DNA of 64,000 nucleotides from Glomus cerebriforme (GCA_003550305.1 QKYT01000003.1:488904-552903), one strand, 5' to 3'; numbered from the stretch's first letter, positions 45,701 through 62,689 are shown. The notes: generated by a model not told the origin, from the sequence alone. Translations and numbers: made by a program.

Positions 45701-48583
45701 CTTAGACGCCTTAAAAAGGATGTTGAAAAGTCATTGCCGCAGAAGACCGAAAGGATACTCAGAGTTGGTCTAACCGCCTTACAGATGCACTATTATAAGA
45801 ACATCCTTACAAAAAATTTTGATGTTTTGAATGAAGGTGTCACTGGCTCTTCTCAAATGAGCCTTTTGAACATTGCAGTCGAATTGAAGAAGGCAAGTAA
45901 TCATCCATTCTTATTCCCAAATGCTGAACCTCGTACAGTCCGTAATGAAGATCAATTGCGTGGTCTTGTTACCAACAGTGGAAAGATGATACTTTTGGAT
46001 AAATTATTAACACGATTAAGAGAATCCAACCATCGAGTTTTAATTTTCTCTCAAATGGTTCGAATGTTGGATATTCTGACGGACTACCTTAAATTGCGTG
46101 GTTATCAACATCAACGGTTGGACGGAAGCGTTCCATCAGAAGCTCGTAAGAAGGCCATCGAACAATTTAACGCTCCAAATTCACTAGATTTTGTTTTTTT
46201 ACTATCGACACGTGCCGGTGGTTTAGGCATTAATCTTAATACAGCGGATACCGTTATTATTTTCGACTCCGATTGGAATCCACAAAATGATCTTCAAGCG
46301 ATGGCCAGAGCACATCGTATTGGACAAAAGAACCACGTAAATGTCTATCGATTTGTATCAAAGGACACAATTGAAGAAAGCATCCTCGATCGCGCCAAAC
46401 GTAAAATGGTTCTTGAATATTGTATCATTAAACAGATGGATACTTCTGGGAAGAGCATTTTGCAAAAGAATCAGAATAGTTCAAAATCCTCAGACAATTT
46501 CAGTCGTGAAGAATTGTCCGCAATTCTGAAGTTTGGTGCTCAAAACATGTTTAAAGAAAGTGAGGGCGCTAAAAAACTTGATGATCTCGACTTGGATGAT
46601 ATATTAGCCCGAGCTGAAACTCATGATACTGTTGGAGACCAATCAAGCAGTAGTCTTGGTGGGGAAGAATTTTTAAAACAATTCCAAGTGGCTGACTTTG
46701 GTGATGGTGACATGAGTTGGGAAGACATCATTCCTCAAGAAGAGAGAGAGCGTATAGCACAGGCTGCCGCAGAACTTATTCAGGCCGAAGAGCAAGATGG
46801 ATATGAAAATCATAAAGGATCGAAGCGCAAGACAACGATTCATGGAGGTGGAATTAAAGCGATCGACTCAGATGACGAGGAGCAACCAAAGAAAAAGATT
46901 AGTCGTAAGAAGAAGCAAAAGAATCGAAAGAAGAAAAAGGTGAATGATGATGATGAAGTTCGTCCCAAAAAATCTAGACATAAACGAAAGGTGGATTCAG
47001 ATGATGAACATTCAGGAGATTCACGTGAAGATATAGATGATTCCGATTCAGACTCCGATGATGGTCGTGCAAAGAAGAAATCACGTTCACGTAAAAGAAA
47101 AGGTGATAGCACGAACGGAAAGAGATCAAACGGAAGACGTTACAAACAATCGTCGTCCGAACATGATGACGATCGTAATATTCAAAAGAGATCAAAATCG
47201 AATAGGAAGCATAAAGATTCAGAGGATGACGATGAAATAATTAAGACATCAAAAAGACAAAAAACTGCAGCGTCATCATCAGGTTCTTCACGCGAAATGT
47301 CACAGAAGGACATACGGGCCTTAATAAAAGGTGTTATGAAGTTTGGTGACATCCATCAGCGATATGAAGAAGTAGTAGCAGAAGCTGGCTTACAAGAAAA
47401 GGACCGCCAACAACTACTTGCAGTCTATGACGACTTATATCTAACGTGTAAAAAAGCTGTTGAAGACCATGAGGCATCAAATGATGCTAACCTTGCCAAT
47501 CCTCGTGGTAAAGCAATACAAGCCACATATCGCGACGTAGATAAAATTAACGCAGGTGCGTTAATTCAACGCGTTGCTGACCTAAGAAGTTTGTACGAAA
47601 AAATGAAGGGTAAGTTCTTGTATTTTATTCATTTTACTCGTTCATTAAATACTAATTAAAAATAAAAATCTAGGCATCGCAGATTATGCGAGGTTTAGGA
47701 TTGCAATGCCTACAAAACCAGTTACAAACTGGTTTTCCGAATGGAACCGGTCTGAAGATGATTCCCTTGTTGCTGGAATTTATAAACATGGTTTTGGAAA
47801 TTGGAAAGCTATTCGCGGGGACCAAGATTTGGGCCTAACAGATAAGCTTCCCATCGACGAAGGTGATGGCGCTCAACGAACAGCCCTAACGGCCAAGGTC
47901 GTCCGAAGGGCCGAATATTTGTTGAAAGTCGTCCGAGAGATGGACGATGATGAGGAAGAACGGGTGAGTAATAATAATTTTATAAGTTTTGTTTAATCAT
48001 TTATTATAAAATATTAATAATGAACTCTTAATAGAGACGTATTCGAATTCGTTCTGGCCCTCGCGTAGATGGTTCTAGTGATGCAGGACCATCCTCTTCT
48101 CGTACTGTCGCTCCCGCTAAAGGCAAGAAGGTTGCGAAACCGGCTGCCAACTTGGATGAGGAGGAATCCACTCAAACACCAAATGATAGAGAATGCAAAG
48201 AGTTACTGCGCCCGGTTAAAGATAATCTTCAATGGCTCAAGAAGGTAAAAAATTTTTCCTTTTATTTATTTATTTTATTTATTTATTTCGTCTTGTCTTA
48301 ATGACTTAAAATTAACTGGAGGATTTGTTTTAATGTACACTTACAGGAGTCGAGTCAATATAGTGGAAAGGAAAAGGCTCGACTTATTAAAGAGTCGCTA
48401 AAGGTTATTGGCGCGAGAATTGGAGAAATCCTCGCCACAAAGCTAGCCGCTGAGAAACCTCGATGGCAATTCAATTTGTGGCAGTTTGTGACGTATTTCT
48501 GGCCTCGAGAAGTCGGAGCAGAAAGTCTAATCGATTTGTATCGTAGGATGGAAGCTGCCGATGCTTCAGCTGGCTCGTCTTAA
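42737..48583 (+). CDS. CHD1: Chromatin remodeller CHD1
   Basis: Ten exons: 42737-42743, 43493-43581, 43660-43795, 43923-44237, 44309-44359, 44440-45050, 45131-47609, 47674-47963, 48035-48244, 48347-48583; 4425 nt, 1474 residues, like yeast Chd1. Order: acidic/Ser N-terminus; double chromodomain ([16 protein letters not shown], about 215-230; [17 protein letters not shown], about 300); SNF2 ATPase with ILADEMGLGKT (about 400), DEAH (about 510) and GTPLQNS; helicase C with [18 protein letters not shown] and ARAHRIGQK; Lys/Asp-rich linker; SANT-SLIDE-type DNA-binding domain ([27 protein letters not shown]); C-terminal helical domain ([17 protein letters not shown]). It spaces nucleosomes behind RNA polymerase II. 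The first exon codes only Met-Ala plus one base and is followed by a 749-nt intron. Confidence 0.95.
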
Positions 48584-49199
48584 GAAGGTTAAGGGAGGGC
48601 GGCGGGAAATAGAAAAAATATATATTATTAAAATTTCTTTTTCTTTAATAAAAAAGAGGGAAAAAGGAAAGAATTTGTTTTAAAGTAGAAATTAAAAATT
48701 TAGCAAATAATTAAGTAGAAAAGGACAATGGAATAAAACAATCGACGGGAATTAAGAATAATTTTGTTGAAATGTAATGTAAAAAAAAAAAGTAGATAGC
48801 AAATTAGTAGAAATATAAAAATTATGGTGGTAATTTAATCCACCTTTGTATATTTTATTCATAATTTTTTTTTCGGTTAAATATAAAATCAAACCGAAAT
48901 TTAATTGTAGATACAAAAAAAATTATTTAGTATATAGTGTATATTGTTTGGAAAATAATTATTACTTTTGGTTTGGCAGGCGACAAGCCAATAAAAAAAG
49001 GATACATTTTAATATTAATCAAAAAAAATATATATATTTTAATGAATTCTATTTTTCAATGTTGCCACGTGATGTATAGTGAATGACAATTTTTTTGCCC
49101 AAAGATCGTCCAAATTAGACGATCACGTTATTATTTGACATTACTAACATATTTACTGGGTGTTAGAATTTATTGTTGCAGCAAAATGAACGTTAAAAA
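48584..49199. other. Intergenic, CHD1 end to PH-like gene
   Basis: AT-rich 3' flank and promoter. An ATG at 49187 just before the next gene is out of frame with it and could act as a short overlapping upstream start. Confidence 0.45.
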
Positions 49200-50037
49200 A
49201 TGCCATTTGGGTTCAGAACTAAACGTAGTGATTCGGGCTCAACAGGAGGATCTATTGACACGTCTTCACCACCAGATAGTCCTAGCTTCGCACGACAAAC
49301 TCCTTTTTCAGAACCTGTAGTATCAAATGAAGACAAAACCACTGAACTTATACCAAAACCAAACGAGACGATTGAAAGTGCTCACAGGAATGAACCAACT
49401 ATCGACACTACAAGTAATCAACCACAATTAAAAACAGCGCAAGAGGAAGAAGAACTTCCCATTCCTCCTGAGTTTATAGACCATTATGCGGATGTTAAAG
49501 TCAAATGGCGTAAAATGGATGACGAGCCTCTTTTATATAGAGATAAATACATTGCAATCACTAAGACTTATTTATATATTTTTAATTATTATATTCCTGA
49601 CGGAAAAGACAAATCTATTCCACTGACTAGTATCAAAAATGTTCAAACTGATAAAGAAGCAAAATTATCTGATATGGCGTATCAAAAATGGTAAGTAATG
49701 ATAATTAATTAATAATGATTAATTCCTTACATGAATAAAATGTCATCTAATTTATATAGGGGAGCCGGTTCAATAGATCTTTGGGTAATGTATATTAATT
49801 ATATTACACGCATATTTATAGTTTATTACTTTTTAAATTGATTAACTAATTGAATTCTTTTGATTCTGATAGTGGGCAAAAGATTTAGGAAGGTGGAAAG
49901 ATCATGATATATGTGTTATTGTTACTGTTGATCATGGGTGGGTCAAGAGGAAAGGATTTACTTTAGAAAACAAGGAAGGTTTATATGTATTGAAAAAGGC
50001 CTGGAAAACTGCAATTGGTGAACCATTTGAAGAATAG
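49200..50037 (+). CDS. Small PH-like protein of unknown function
   Basis: Three exons: 49200-49690, 49760-49784 (25 nt), 49873-50037; 681 nt, 226 residues. The first 100 residues are Ser/Thr/Pro-rich and probably disordered. From about residue 105 comes a compact domain: VKVKWRKMDDEPLLYRDKYI, AITKTYLYIFNYYIPDGKD, SIPLTSIKNVQT, GAGSIDLWWAKDLGRWKD, ICVIVTVDHGWVKRKGFTLE, YVLKKAWKTAIGE. The alternation of strands and one final helix with a conserved Trp suggests a PH-like fold that could bind membrane lipid or protein. I do not recognise a named family. Converges with DBP2 over 216 bp. Confidence 0.72.
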
Positions 50038-50253
50038 GTTGAACTTTAATGTTATAGAAAATAAATTAAAACTTAAATTCCGGCCATGAGGCCGAACACT
50101 CTCACGTGGATTGAATTTTCTTTTATTGATTTTGTATGATTATTTCTAAATGTATATCATAGCTAAACTCGTGCATTTGTTATTACTTCATATTTAAAAC
50201 TCGCTTAAAACAATTTTCATTTCGTATCAACTCCGCAGAAATTCTAAATTTAT

Positions 50254-53445
<3,192 letters not shown>

Positions 53446-54046
53446 GTTTTTAATTTTAGGTTGAATAGAAGATAACAAGACGAAAAAGATGGATTAATAA
53501 AGGGTGAAAGTAGAATTAGAATATATTTTTTTTTTATATTTGATATTAATATAACAATTACCAGGTCATGTCACATGCCAATTTAAGGAATAATTGAATT
53601 CGGAAACTCATATTTAAAGGATATAGAAGTTATGTCATAATGCTGGTAAAACACTCACAAATAGTTACACTAATATAAATCACTTATTCTACTACAGTAA
53701 GAAGCTCATTCATTACTATTTTTTTTTTCTAAATTTGCGCGAAAACATGAAATATTTTTAAATAAATCAATTTACGATTTATTAAACAATTTATTTCGTA
53801 TATAAGTATGAAAGAAATGTCTATAGTTTTACATTTAATAAAAATTGTTTTTATATTAGAACATAATACATAGTGTGTGAAAATATTAAAGATCACAATA
53901 CAAATAAAATACAAAATGACGCGATATGAAATTAATTCAGATTGCATTCATAAACCTCTAACAAATTTCAAAACATTTTCCATTAATCAATTTTCCACGT
54001 CTTTGTTCCCTTTCTTGTTGATAAAAACTTTCCATTCCGAATATTT
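53446..54046. other. Intergenic, homeobox end to DBP2 promoter
   Basis: AT-rich. Near 53945-54015 (minus strand) there is a short coding-like stretch, MESFYQQEREQRRGKLINGK, that might be a last exon of the homeobox gene, but no AG acceptor fits in phase. Confidence 0.4.
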
Positions 54047-55392
54047 TTAGAAAAGGAGAGAGAAAGAGTTATATATACCATTAGTTGCAATAGATCCATT
54101 AACATCATTTGCAGGGCAGGAATTTTGTTGAGGTAATCGTTTACATGACAGAATTGGCGAAGAAGATTGTTTAATTGTTGATTTATTTTTGTTGATAGGT
54201 AACATATTAGATAAAGGTAAATGTCGATCATTTTGAGAGTGCGCAAGATAATTGTATTCCTGTGTGTTGGATTCAAATATATTATTTTGGTCAGAAATGA
54301 TTTTTTGTGGCGTGTCCAAAAACGGATAGTCAGTATTGAGAGTGTTTGACATGTTTAAAAGATTAGGCATATTGTTATTATTTAGTGGAGAAGTTATAAT
54401 TCCATATGGTCTAATTGAAGATAAACTGTAACGGAAGGAGTCATCTTGTGCAGGTTGAAAAAAAGATTGTTCGGGAATACATGGAAATGCTAGTAAAGGT
54501 GTAGCCTCAAATTCTTATTTTTCAAAAATAAAGATAAAATAAAATTAAAAAAAAAAATTTAATTAATTAAAAATAAACAAAATAAAGAATTACCTTGCCC
54601 ATTTGTATCTTGAGAATTGTATGCAGATTGATCGTCGATTTCTACAGATTTCCAATGAAAGTTCCAATAATCAACGTTACTACAGCCAATTTTTTTTTGT
54701 TGAATAAATCCATTCATAACGTCATTATCACCATTGTCATTTTTATTAATAAAATGTGTACCATAAGAATTATCGTTTGGAAAACTTGTATTAGAAGAAA
54801 TAGCCAAATTTGGCGTAGTTCCAGATGTTCTGAGGGATGATGTTGAAGTAGGATTTAGCGTTAAAGAAGAAGGATGTTTCATATTTTCCGAGTAATAATC
54901 TGCAACCAAAGTTAATTCCTTTGATACATTATTTTTTGCTGCATTGTTTGATTCCAACGCGTCTCTTTTAACTTTTGCTCTACGATTTTGAAACCAAACT
55001 TGAATAGCACGTGAGGACATATTTAGTTTTTGAGCTAATTGAGCACGTGTATTCGCATCAGGTTTTTGTACATTCTCAAAAATATTATTCAATACATTTG
55101 TTTCTTCTTCGGTGAGACGACGACGACGTTTCACTTGACGATAAGAAGGCAGATAATGATAAAGATGACCGTTTATGACGATAGATGATTGTTCAGGAGG
55201 TGAAATTACGTTTAAACCCAAGGCTTCTTTTATGTCTTGTCTTACAAATTCATGTTGATTTTGATATAATGAAAGATTATGTCTCTCTTCTGTGAAATTT
55301 GGACCATTGCTGCTTATATTCATCATCGCATCTGTAGCCGTAGAAGCTTGGTCAAAATGTTGATCTGTATGAAAAGAAAATGCAGCTATCAT
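54047..55392 (-). CDS. Homeobox transcription factor
   Basis: Two exons: 54594-55392 and 54047-54513; 1266 nt, 421 residues. A typical (non-TALE) homeodomain lies at about residues 87-146: KRRRRLTEEETNVLNNIFEN at the start, RAQLAQKLNMSSRAIQVWFQ, then NRRAKVKRD. The third helix carries the WFQNRRAK DNA-contact motif with Asn51. The rest is Asn/Ser-rich and low in complexity, as in fungal homeobox regulators of development such as the Yox1/Phx1 type. The C-terminus is uncertain: the frame given ends GIYNSFSLLF, but a donor-like GTATAT at that point could splice to a further exon. Confidence 0.82.
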
Positions 55393-55894
55393 TATATCAT
55401 TTATATGTATATAGAGCGAAAATTTACTGTAAACTTAAGAAAAAACGAAAAGTTGAGTTCGTGGCTTTTGTATCAACTGCGCCTGTAGATCAACGCGTAA
55501 ACACATTAAAAAGAGAATAAAAAAAAAATAAGGTGAGGGAAAAAAACTTTTTCTTTATTATCAGAAAAAATCATTTTTAGAAATGAAACAGTGATTTATC
55601 AAATTTAAACTTTTGCATAATTTTTCAGTAACTTTATATATATATAGTATAATTTGCATGATTTTTCCCAGAGGTGAGATAATGTTGTCATTCATTAATT
55701 AGATCATCATCTTTTTTATAATTCTGAGATTAAAAAGGCACCATAAATTTATCTTATAATAAATATAAAAAACAATCGTTACCTCATAAATATAATGTAA
55801 TAAATAGATAAATATATAAATAAATAAATAATTTATAAATAATTTATAAAGAAAAAAAAAAAAAAAAAAAATAAAATAAAATAAAAACAACAAA
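55393..55894. other. Intergenic, FNIP end to homeobox promoter
   Basis: Very AT-rich, with a poly-A tract near 55850 and TATA-like runs. No coding exon seen. Confidence 0.5.
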
Positions 55895-58800
55895 TCATAA
55901 AGTTGAATTAATGGCTTTCACCAAAGGGATATCCGATTCTTGTAATCCTATAGTGTCTAACATATCCAATGGAAAGTTTTCTGATGAAGGCGGTGTATAA
56001 ATTGATGGTGATGCTATTGAAGGAGAAGTTCTTGTAGCGGTGGATGTCAGAATCGAAGATGTAAATAATTTCTTGTACATCACAGCCTTATAATATAATA
56101 TTCTTAAATGATCTTCTATATACTCGAGACACTATAAATAAGATTAATGTCAGCAAATTATGAGAAAATTATCATTTATTAAAACGTTCACTTACCGATC
56201 CTGCAGGCATTCCCATAGTTGTATATAAGTCCTTACATCGATGTAACATAGAGCATATGTAATCTGATGTATGAAGTGGAACAAAAATGTGATCTTCAAC
56301 CGTAACTGTTCTATAACCTAAAATTGCACAGTTTCTAATGATTGTGTTGATTGTATTAAAAACTTTTTTCAGTATGAACGCGATTAAATAATTGTATCTT
56401 ATATTTACAATCTATCCAATTCTCCCAAGATACAAACAGATTTTGAAACTGTGTCGTGGGAAGATAATGGTTGCATCTGAAAAAAAATTATTCTAGATAA
56501 ATATTTGAAATTTTTTGTATAAAGCAGGATAAAAAAAAATTGTTACCAGCAGAGAATTCTTTAAGTCAATATCCAAAGATTCTTGAAATTCGTCAAGTCT
56601 AGGAAGACCCATCAATACAAAATCAGACATGTAAGTATCACAATAACCAACCATAAGTGACCTCCCATATGATTTTACAAATAATTCATCCGCTCGATAT
56701 GGAAGTTTTTTACTGGACGGGTCATCATCCTCATTATGGGTTTCTTTAGGTGATGCAGTTGGTATTATAGTGGTGGGATCTTGTGATCTATATATAATTT
56801 GCAATTAAATGTAAATCAAACACACATTTTAAATGTTTTTTAAAATGAATCCTACCTTGGCATTGGAACTTCCAATAAATTTTCGGTGGAATTGTCACGA
56901 TTATCAGTAACCTGATAAGAATTATTCACGTCCAATAAGTTGGATTATAAATATTAACAGCATTTTTATATTGTCGACACTTTTAACAACTTTTGAAGAT
57001 GAAGATAATTTTTTTGACGCGAAATTTTGAACTAATATTATCTTGTAAATATTTAAATTATTTTCGAATTCACCTGAACTTTTTTTAGCTCTTCGAATTG
57101 GCTCTCTACTGGAACCAAATGTTCCATTCTTTCATAAACTTCATTACACCGAATAAAATAGCTTAAAACAAATAAGATGCGACGGACTGTATTTGCATCT
57201 TTACCAACAATAATGGTCCGACTCATTATTGAAGGTGTACCTATACTGCCATATAAGTCCCTAAAACGTAAAGATAATAATAGTATTCAGCGTAGCATCT
57301 TGTATTATTTATTTTGAACCATTAAATTAGGATCTTCAAAGAAAAAATAAAATACCCTAATTGTGCCCATAGCGGATCATAAAATAAATTCTTCCCATTC
57401 TATTTAATAAAGAAGACAATAAACACCTTTTTAAAATAAATAAAAAAGCATCATATTTTAAAGTTACCCGTTCTTCGAAACCCGAAATTGGAGCAACTGT
57501 AGGAACCCATGCAAGATGGTACATTAAAACGCTGGATATCAGCGTAGAGATAAAACTGATTTTCATGAAAATGATTGAATTAAGGAAAACAATTAAGAAT
57601 AATAAAATTAAGTTAATATTGATTTTTTTTTGGGTTTTTTTTTTAAAAAAAAAGGATACAAATTCGATTTCTTATTATCGAAATTTTCCAGCAAAAAAGT
57701 CAATTCATTCAATAGGCTTTTCGCAAGTTTACTCCTTTGTTGCGGAAATGTCGACATGTTCAACCACAATGGCTCCTTGCGCAAAGTTTTTGTAAGGGAT
57801 GATTAAGGAGTTAGTTGTTGCCACCTTTGCTTATGCGTACGCAAATTCTATTAAGCAAAAGCGTGCACATTTTAGGTAGGTAAAGCAACATTTTCCAAGG
57901 AGTTACTTCGTAGTAGGTTGGTGAATTCTTTTCTTATGTCATTGATACCTGGATTCGCGGAGTACTATACAATTGGCACAGTGAAGTCTTAAACCGCATA
58001 ACAGCTTCTAACCAGATTGGTTCGTTTTGGAGCATTAACGAAGAAAGAGATGTTACTGAAAATCTCTTACTCGACGGATTAAATATCTTATAATATTAAG
58101 TGAGAAAAATAGAAATAATAAAATCTAATTAATATAAAATTTATAATAAAAGATATCTCACAAAATTGAAGGTCAATTTACCGAATTAGGTCCATTAATA
58201 GAAGAAGATGATGGTGATTTTTTTAGAAGATGACAAAGTAATCTAAAAGCTGTAGAATGGAGTTGATGTAACCTGTTTTCTAATAAAGCGAAATGTGAGA
58301 ATATAAATTCTTCTAATATCGCATTATCTTCTAATGTTATGACAACTCCAACCGCATACATCATAGAACGCGTAGGATGCTTTAAACTTAACTATTATTA
58401 ATATAATAAATAGTGTTTATTATTAAATGAAATTAAAAAAATACGAGAGATATTTACGCTTAAATTAGTGAAAACGTACACTATTACTATTCAGAGGATC
58501 TAGTCGCGTGGTTAATGATTCAAGTCGCGTAATACTTCCCGGTAAAGGAGTTGGATTAAATATACCATTTTCCATACTAGTTTGACTGTATCTCCGCATT
58601 CTTCTATTAGTGAAGTTACTACGTGGCGAAGTTGAAAGAGAAGAAGTAGAAGATATGGAAATACTACTCGTTCTCAAACCAAGAATTGGAGGTCCATGAT
58701 GAAAAAGTGAAGAAGGATATGTAGGAATAATACGAAAGGAATCGTCATCACTCGATTCCGAATAATCATCAGAATATATTGGATTTGAACCACATTTTTG

Positions 58801-59793
58801 TTTTATGATATTACGCGATTCATTATTGATAGCTACGCTACCTTGTGTAGAAGAAGACAAAGAAGTATCACTGCTTATAGAAGAAAAAGAACCACGTCTT
58901 TCGGGGGAATTTGATTCAAAATCGGCAGGATTAATTGAAAATAATTTGGTTAATAATATTTGAGGTTTAGGCGATTTAATAAAATGAATTTTAGTTGTCA
59001 TCCCTTTGTAAGATAAAGGAACAGCTCCAAACATCATTTCTCCAATTAGATCAATATTATGAGCCTATCAGAATAATATAAAGTAAGTATATAAGATAAA
59101 ATAAAATTGAAATTACATTTCGGATGAAATTTTCACCTTTCTTTGTGAGAAAAGCGCGTGACTGCTACGATTCATGGAAGATGGTAAAGTCTTTATACTG
59201 GATTTACTTATAGAATCAAAACTTTTTCTTTTACTATCATTATCTAAATTATGGTGGTGATGATGAGGAGGACGGCCAGTCATATTAATAACAGTATCAT
59301 TAGATTTAATATTTATTGCACTACTGGATTTCTGAAGAAAATTTCCACGAAGAAAACCACCACTCCAGGAAGAAGAAAGTTCAGTCGTTGGTCGATCATC
59401 CGAAGAATTTGAGGCCATTGTATATGCCGAGTCATATAACGTCAATTTTGCTTTGTCGCCCGTATCCTGACATAAGATGACGCGAACTTGATTTTGATCG
59501 AGAGCTGGTGGAGACCAGCTATTTGTTTTCGTTTAAAAAAAAAGGAATATGCAATATTTTGTTTAAATTTATTTATAACCCAAAGCAATTATTGTAATAA
59601 ATATGATTATTTTTTCGTAAACAACGATCAAAAGTTTCCAGTGGAAAACATTTTAGACTAGCAGCTTATTGAATAAACTAATAAACTTATCTCAAACAAA
59701 TACATACGAGTCAGGTTCCAATAATGCTAGAGTATGCTTCAAGTCATCTACATCCTTAGTAGTAGGTTTCGTACGAAATAATTTTTGCAACAT
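55895..59793 (-). CDS. FNIP: Folliculin-interacting protein (FNIP/Lst4)
   Basis: Fourteen exons: 59708-59793, 59137-59518, 58480-59064, 58182-58391, 57949-58086, 57660-57775, 57468-57555, 57356-57399, 57074-57260, 56856-56911, 56547-56787, 56409-56476, 56196-56334, 55895-56131; 2577 nt, 858 residues. Family landmarks in order: [91 protein letters not shown] segment ([20 protein letters not shown]), [44 protein letters not shown]/Lst4 pairs with folliculin/Lst7 through DENN domains and acts on Rag/Gtr GTPases to signal amino acids to TORC1 at the vacuole. A long Ser-rich insert (about residues 190-330) is typical. Starts at 59793 because the frame meets a stop further upstream. Confidence 0.88.
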
Positions 59794-60116
59794 GTTCCAA
59801 TGTCTTTTAAAGAAAGAAGACAATAAATACTCTTCGTTTAATAAATCATTTGATATGCCTCAGAATAGCAAAATGTGGAGCAACAAAAAAAATGTCCACT
59901 CTTATACAATATACAGCATATTGGGAGTTTTAGGGATCGCCCCCATTTTATTAATATCGAAAATTTCAGTGGGAAAATTCAGAAATTTTCCGAAAATCAC
60001 CTGTTGCTTACGGCTTACCTAAACGTATCTTTGAATTCTTTGTACATTACGAGTTTTAAATCATTTTCAATTCCTTAACATTTAGTGTTTCTGAAATACT
60101 GTATCCAATAACTATA
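59794..60116. promoter_or_regulatory. Divergent promoter, FNIP and ERT1
   Basis: 323 bp between two divergent ATGs; must hold both promoters. It includes the imperfect inverted repeat GAAAATTTCAGTGGGAAAAT / GAAATTTTCC near 59964-59994. No known site assigned. Confidence 0.5.
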
Positions 60117-62257
60117 ATGTCTGAAAGTGCACAGCTTTCAAGCTCCGAACACAATGATACTGGGCCTTCGATGCGAAGGAAAAAAGCTACAAGGGCTTGT
60201 TTTCATTGTCAGAAAGCTCATTTGACTTGTGATGATTGTAAGTATGGTTATAAGTAGACTTTGAGAGCTTAAAAACTTTCCGATTTTGACAATTGGTTTT
60301 TTAATTATTTTCCCTTAGCTAGACCATGTCAACGATGTATCAAAAGGGATTTAGCAAGTTCATGTACTGATGGAATTCGCAAAAAGGCAAAATATCTACA
60401 AGATTCAAATTATGATGGTGCGCAAATTTCTGGTGAAGTTTATTTTTTATTGATTTAAAGTAGTTTCTACTAACGGATATTCAACTTTTTACTAACCTGT
60501 ATGAAATATTCGATTCCAAATTTTGTTGATTCGATCATATCTGTTTGAAATTCGACACCAATTATTATTTCTATCTCAAACACTAAATGATTTTGGTATA
60601 TAACATTTTCAATTGTATATTTGTTTTTAAAATTTTTATTATATTTTTAATACTTTTGAGAATTTTTTTTTTTAAGGACATAGTTGGCCCACAACCAAAT
60701 CAAACAGTATTTATGCATAATGGATTTCAACCAAGTACTAGTGAGTATCAGTTTCGAAATACTTTGAGTATTTCGAAATTTTATTCTGAAATTAAAGATT
60801 AATATAGATTTATGAAAGGATTATGGAATTTTTTTACGCGTCCAGCATAATTATAAACTATCGGTTCATTTCGCGCGCCTTGCGTTGAGGGTATAACGCG
60901 TGAAGATTATTAGTATGGACCATTTATAGAAAACAAATTATACAGTTCATAATTTCTTTTCTTATATCTTAATCTTTTATTATTTCTTCTGAACGGTGTA
61001 TTCATTCGGTTTGTTTGTTTCAAGGCAACCTAGTAGATCCTGGTTCGATATTTCCCAGTGGTTACCCTCTTGCAACAGCCAATTACGGTTTTGGTTCCGA
61101 GGCAGTTAATCTTGAATATTCTATCCTAAGTAATATGTTATCAACGGCGTCTTCAGAATCTATAGGCCCACATCCCGGTTTTGCAGATATGGGGATGATG
61201 GATCCATCTTTGCAACAACAAACCCCGCATTTACAGCAACATCAGCAACAACGCACAAGTCCTATTGCAGCTACAGCATCAACTAATAATATTAATGGTG
61301 GTAATTCTACAATAGGAACCAGTCATAAAAGGGAAAATACTGGAAAAAGAAAATTATATTCAAACACACCCGAGAATGTTTATGCAAATGTAAAGGAACC
61401 TTTCCCTTATAAAGAAGGTTTTCATTATCTAGTAAAATGGGTAAGAGAAAGGTATGAATTATATAGTTTGAATTTTCAAGTGAAGATTAATTATAAATAT
61501 ATTTAACTCGTTGTTTTTTTTATTTGTGAGATAGAATGGATAAAGATCATATTGAACGTATTGTTAGAGCATTGGCTACTTTCAGACCATCATTCATTGC
61601 ACTTATAATGAATCTTACTGAAGAAGATTTAATTTTAGTGGAAAAATGCTTTCAAAGAACAATATTAGTGTGTAATTCTTATTTTAACTAAAATATAATG
61701 TTCTTTATATAATCTTTATAATCTTTCTCATTTACAATATATTTATATTAGGAATTTGAAAAATTAATAAGCTTTTCTGGTACACCAACGGTAGTTTGGC
61801 GTAGAACTGGAGAAATTGCTTTAGTAGGAAAAGAATTTTCTTTGTTGACTCAATGGTCAAAAGACCAATTACTTGGAAAAACAACTTATATATATGAGGT
61901 GCGGCAATAATAATTTTATCCTTTAACGTTATTATGTTATTAATCAATCACATATTATCAATTAAAGGTTATGGATAAGCAATCAGCTGTAGAATATTGG
62001 GAAAAGTTTGCAGCCCATGCATTTGATAATTCTAGACAATCAGTTATGACTACTTGTATTTTAAAGAGTGCTACAGATATGCCAGTACCATGTACTTTTT
62101 GTTTTACTATTAAACGAGACATTTTTGATATTCCTTTGGCCATAGTTGGAAATGTAAGTAAAAGAAATCCTTTTTTAAAATTAGTAAAATTTATAAAGAA
62201 TATTATTATTAACTGACTTTTATATATTTTATATAGTTTTTGCCTATTTTGAGTTAA
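60117..62257 (+). CDS. ERT1: Zn2Cys6-PAS regulator of gluconeogenesis (ERT1/AcuK type)
   Basis: Eight exons: 60117-60237, 60319-60437, 60677-60740, 61025-61451, 61535-61667, 61752-61898, 61968-62153, 62237-62257; 1218 nt, 405 residues. A Zn2Cys6 cluster covers residues about 25-60: [35 protein letters not shown], with six Cys and the RKKAKYL linker. A conserved [18 protein letters not shown] box follows, then a Gln-rich stretch. A PAS domain spans about 270-395 ([39 protein letters not shown]), ending VGNFLPILS. This order is specific to ERT1/AcuK, which switches gene expression to gluconeogenic and non-fermentable carbon. The donor of exon 2 (60438, GTTTAT) is weak but keeps phase. Confidence 0.9.
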
Positions 62258-62689
62258 CTTGTATTATCTGAATTAGTAAATAAAATTGTAAATGAAAAAT
62301 AATAATAATAAAATTATATTTATATATGTATATTTGTTTAATTAAATATAAATTACTGTATATACTTATTATATAATTTTTATACAATAATATAATAATA
62401 TATTAGGAAAAATAATTCTAAAATTAAAAAAGTTAATATATAATATGATTGATATCTTGATTAATATTTATCAGTTATAATATTTAAATAGAGTTTTTGC
62501 ATATTTACAATATATTTATAATGGATATTTTAATTAATACTAATAATATTAATAATTTTATATAAATATAAATAATTATAATTAATAAAACTTATTTAAT
62601 ACTATATAGACTTTATTTTATAAAGGACACATCTTTATACAAATATTAAAAATAACTTTTTAATTTCTATTTAATTGACAAGTACAAGA
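62258..62689. other. Very AT-rich intergenic DNA
   Basis: Only TA- and TAA-rich low-complexity sequence seen. Confidence 0.5.

Noticed and set aside
46840..47112. Open frame antisense to CHD1
   Set aside because: A shadow of the Lys/Asp-rich CHD1 linker; no codon or domain support.
62258..62640. TA-rich stretch as a replication origin
   Set aside because: Only simple low complexity; nothing specific to support an origin.
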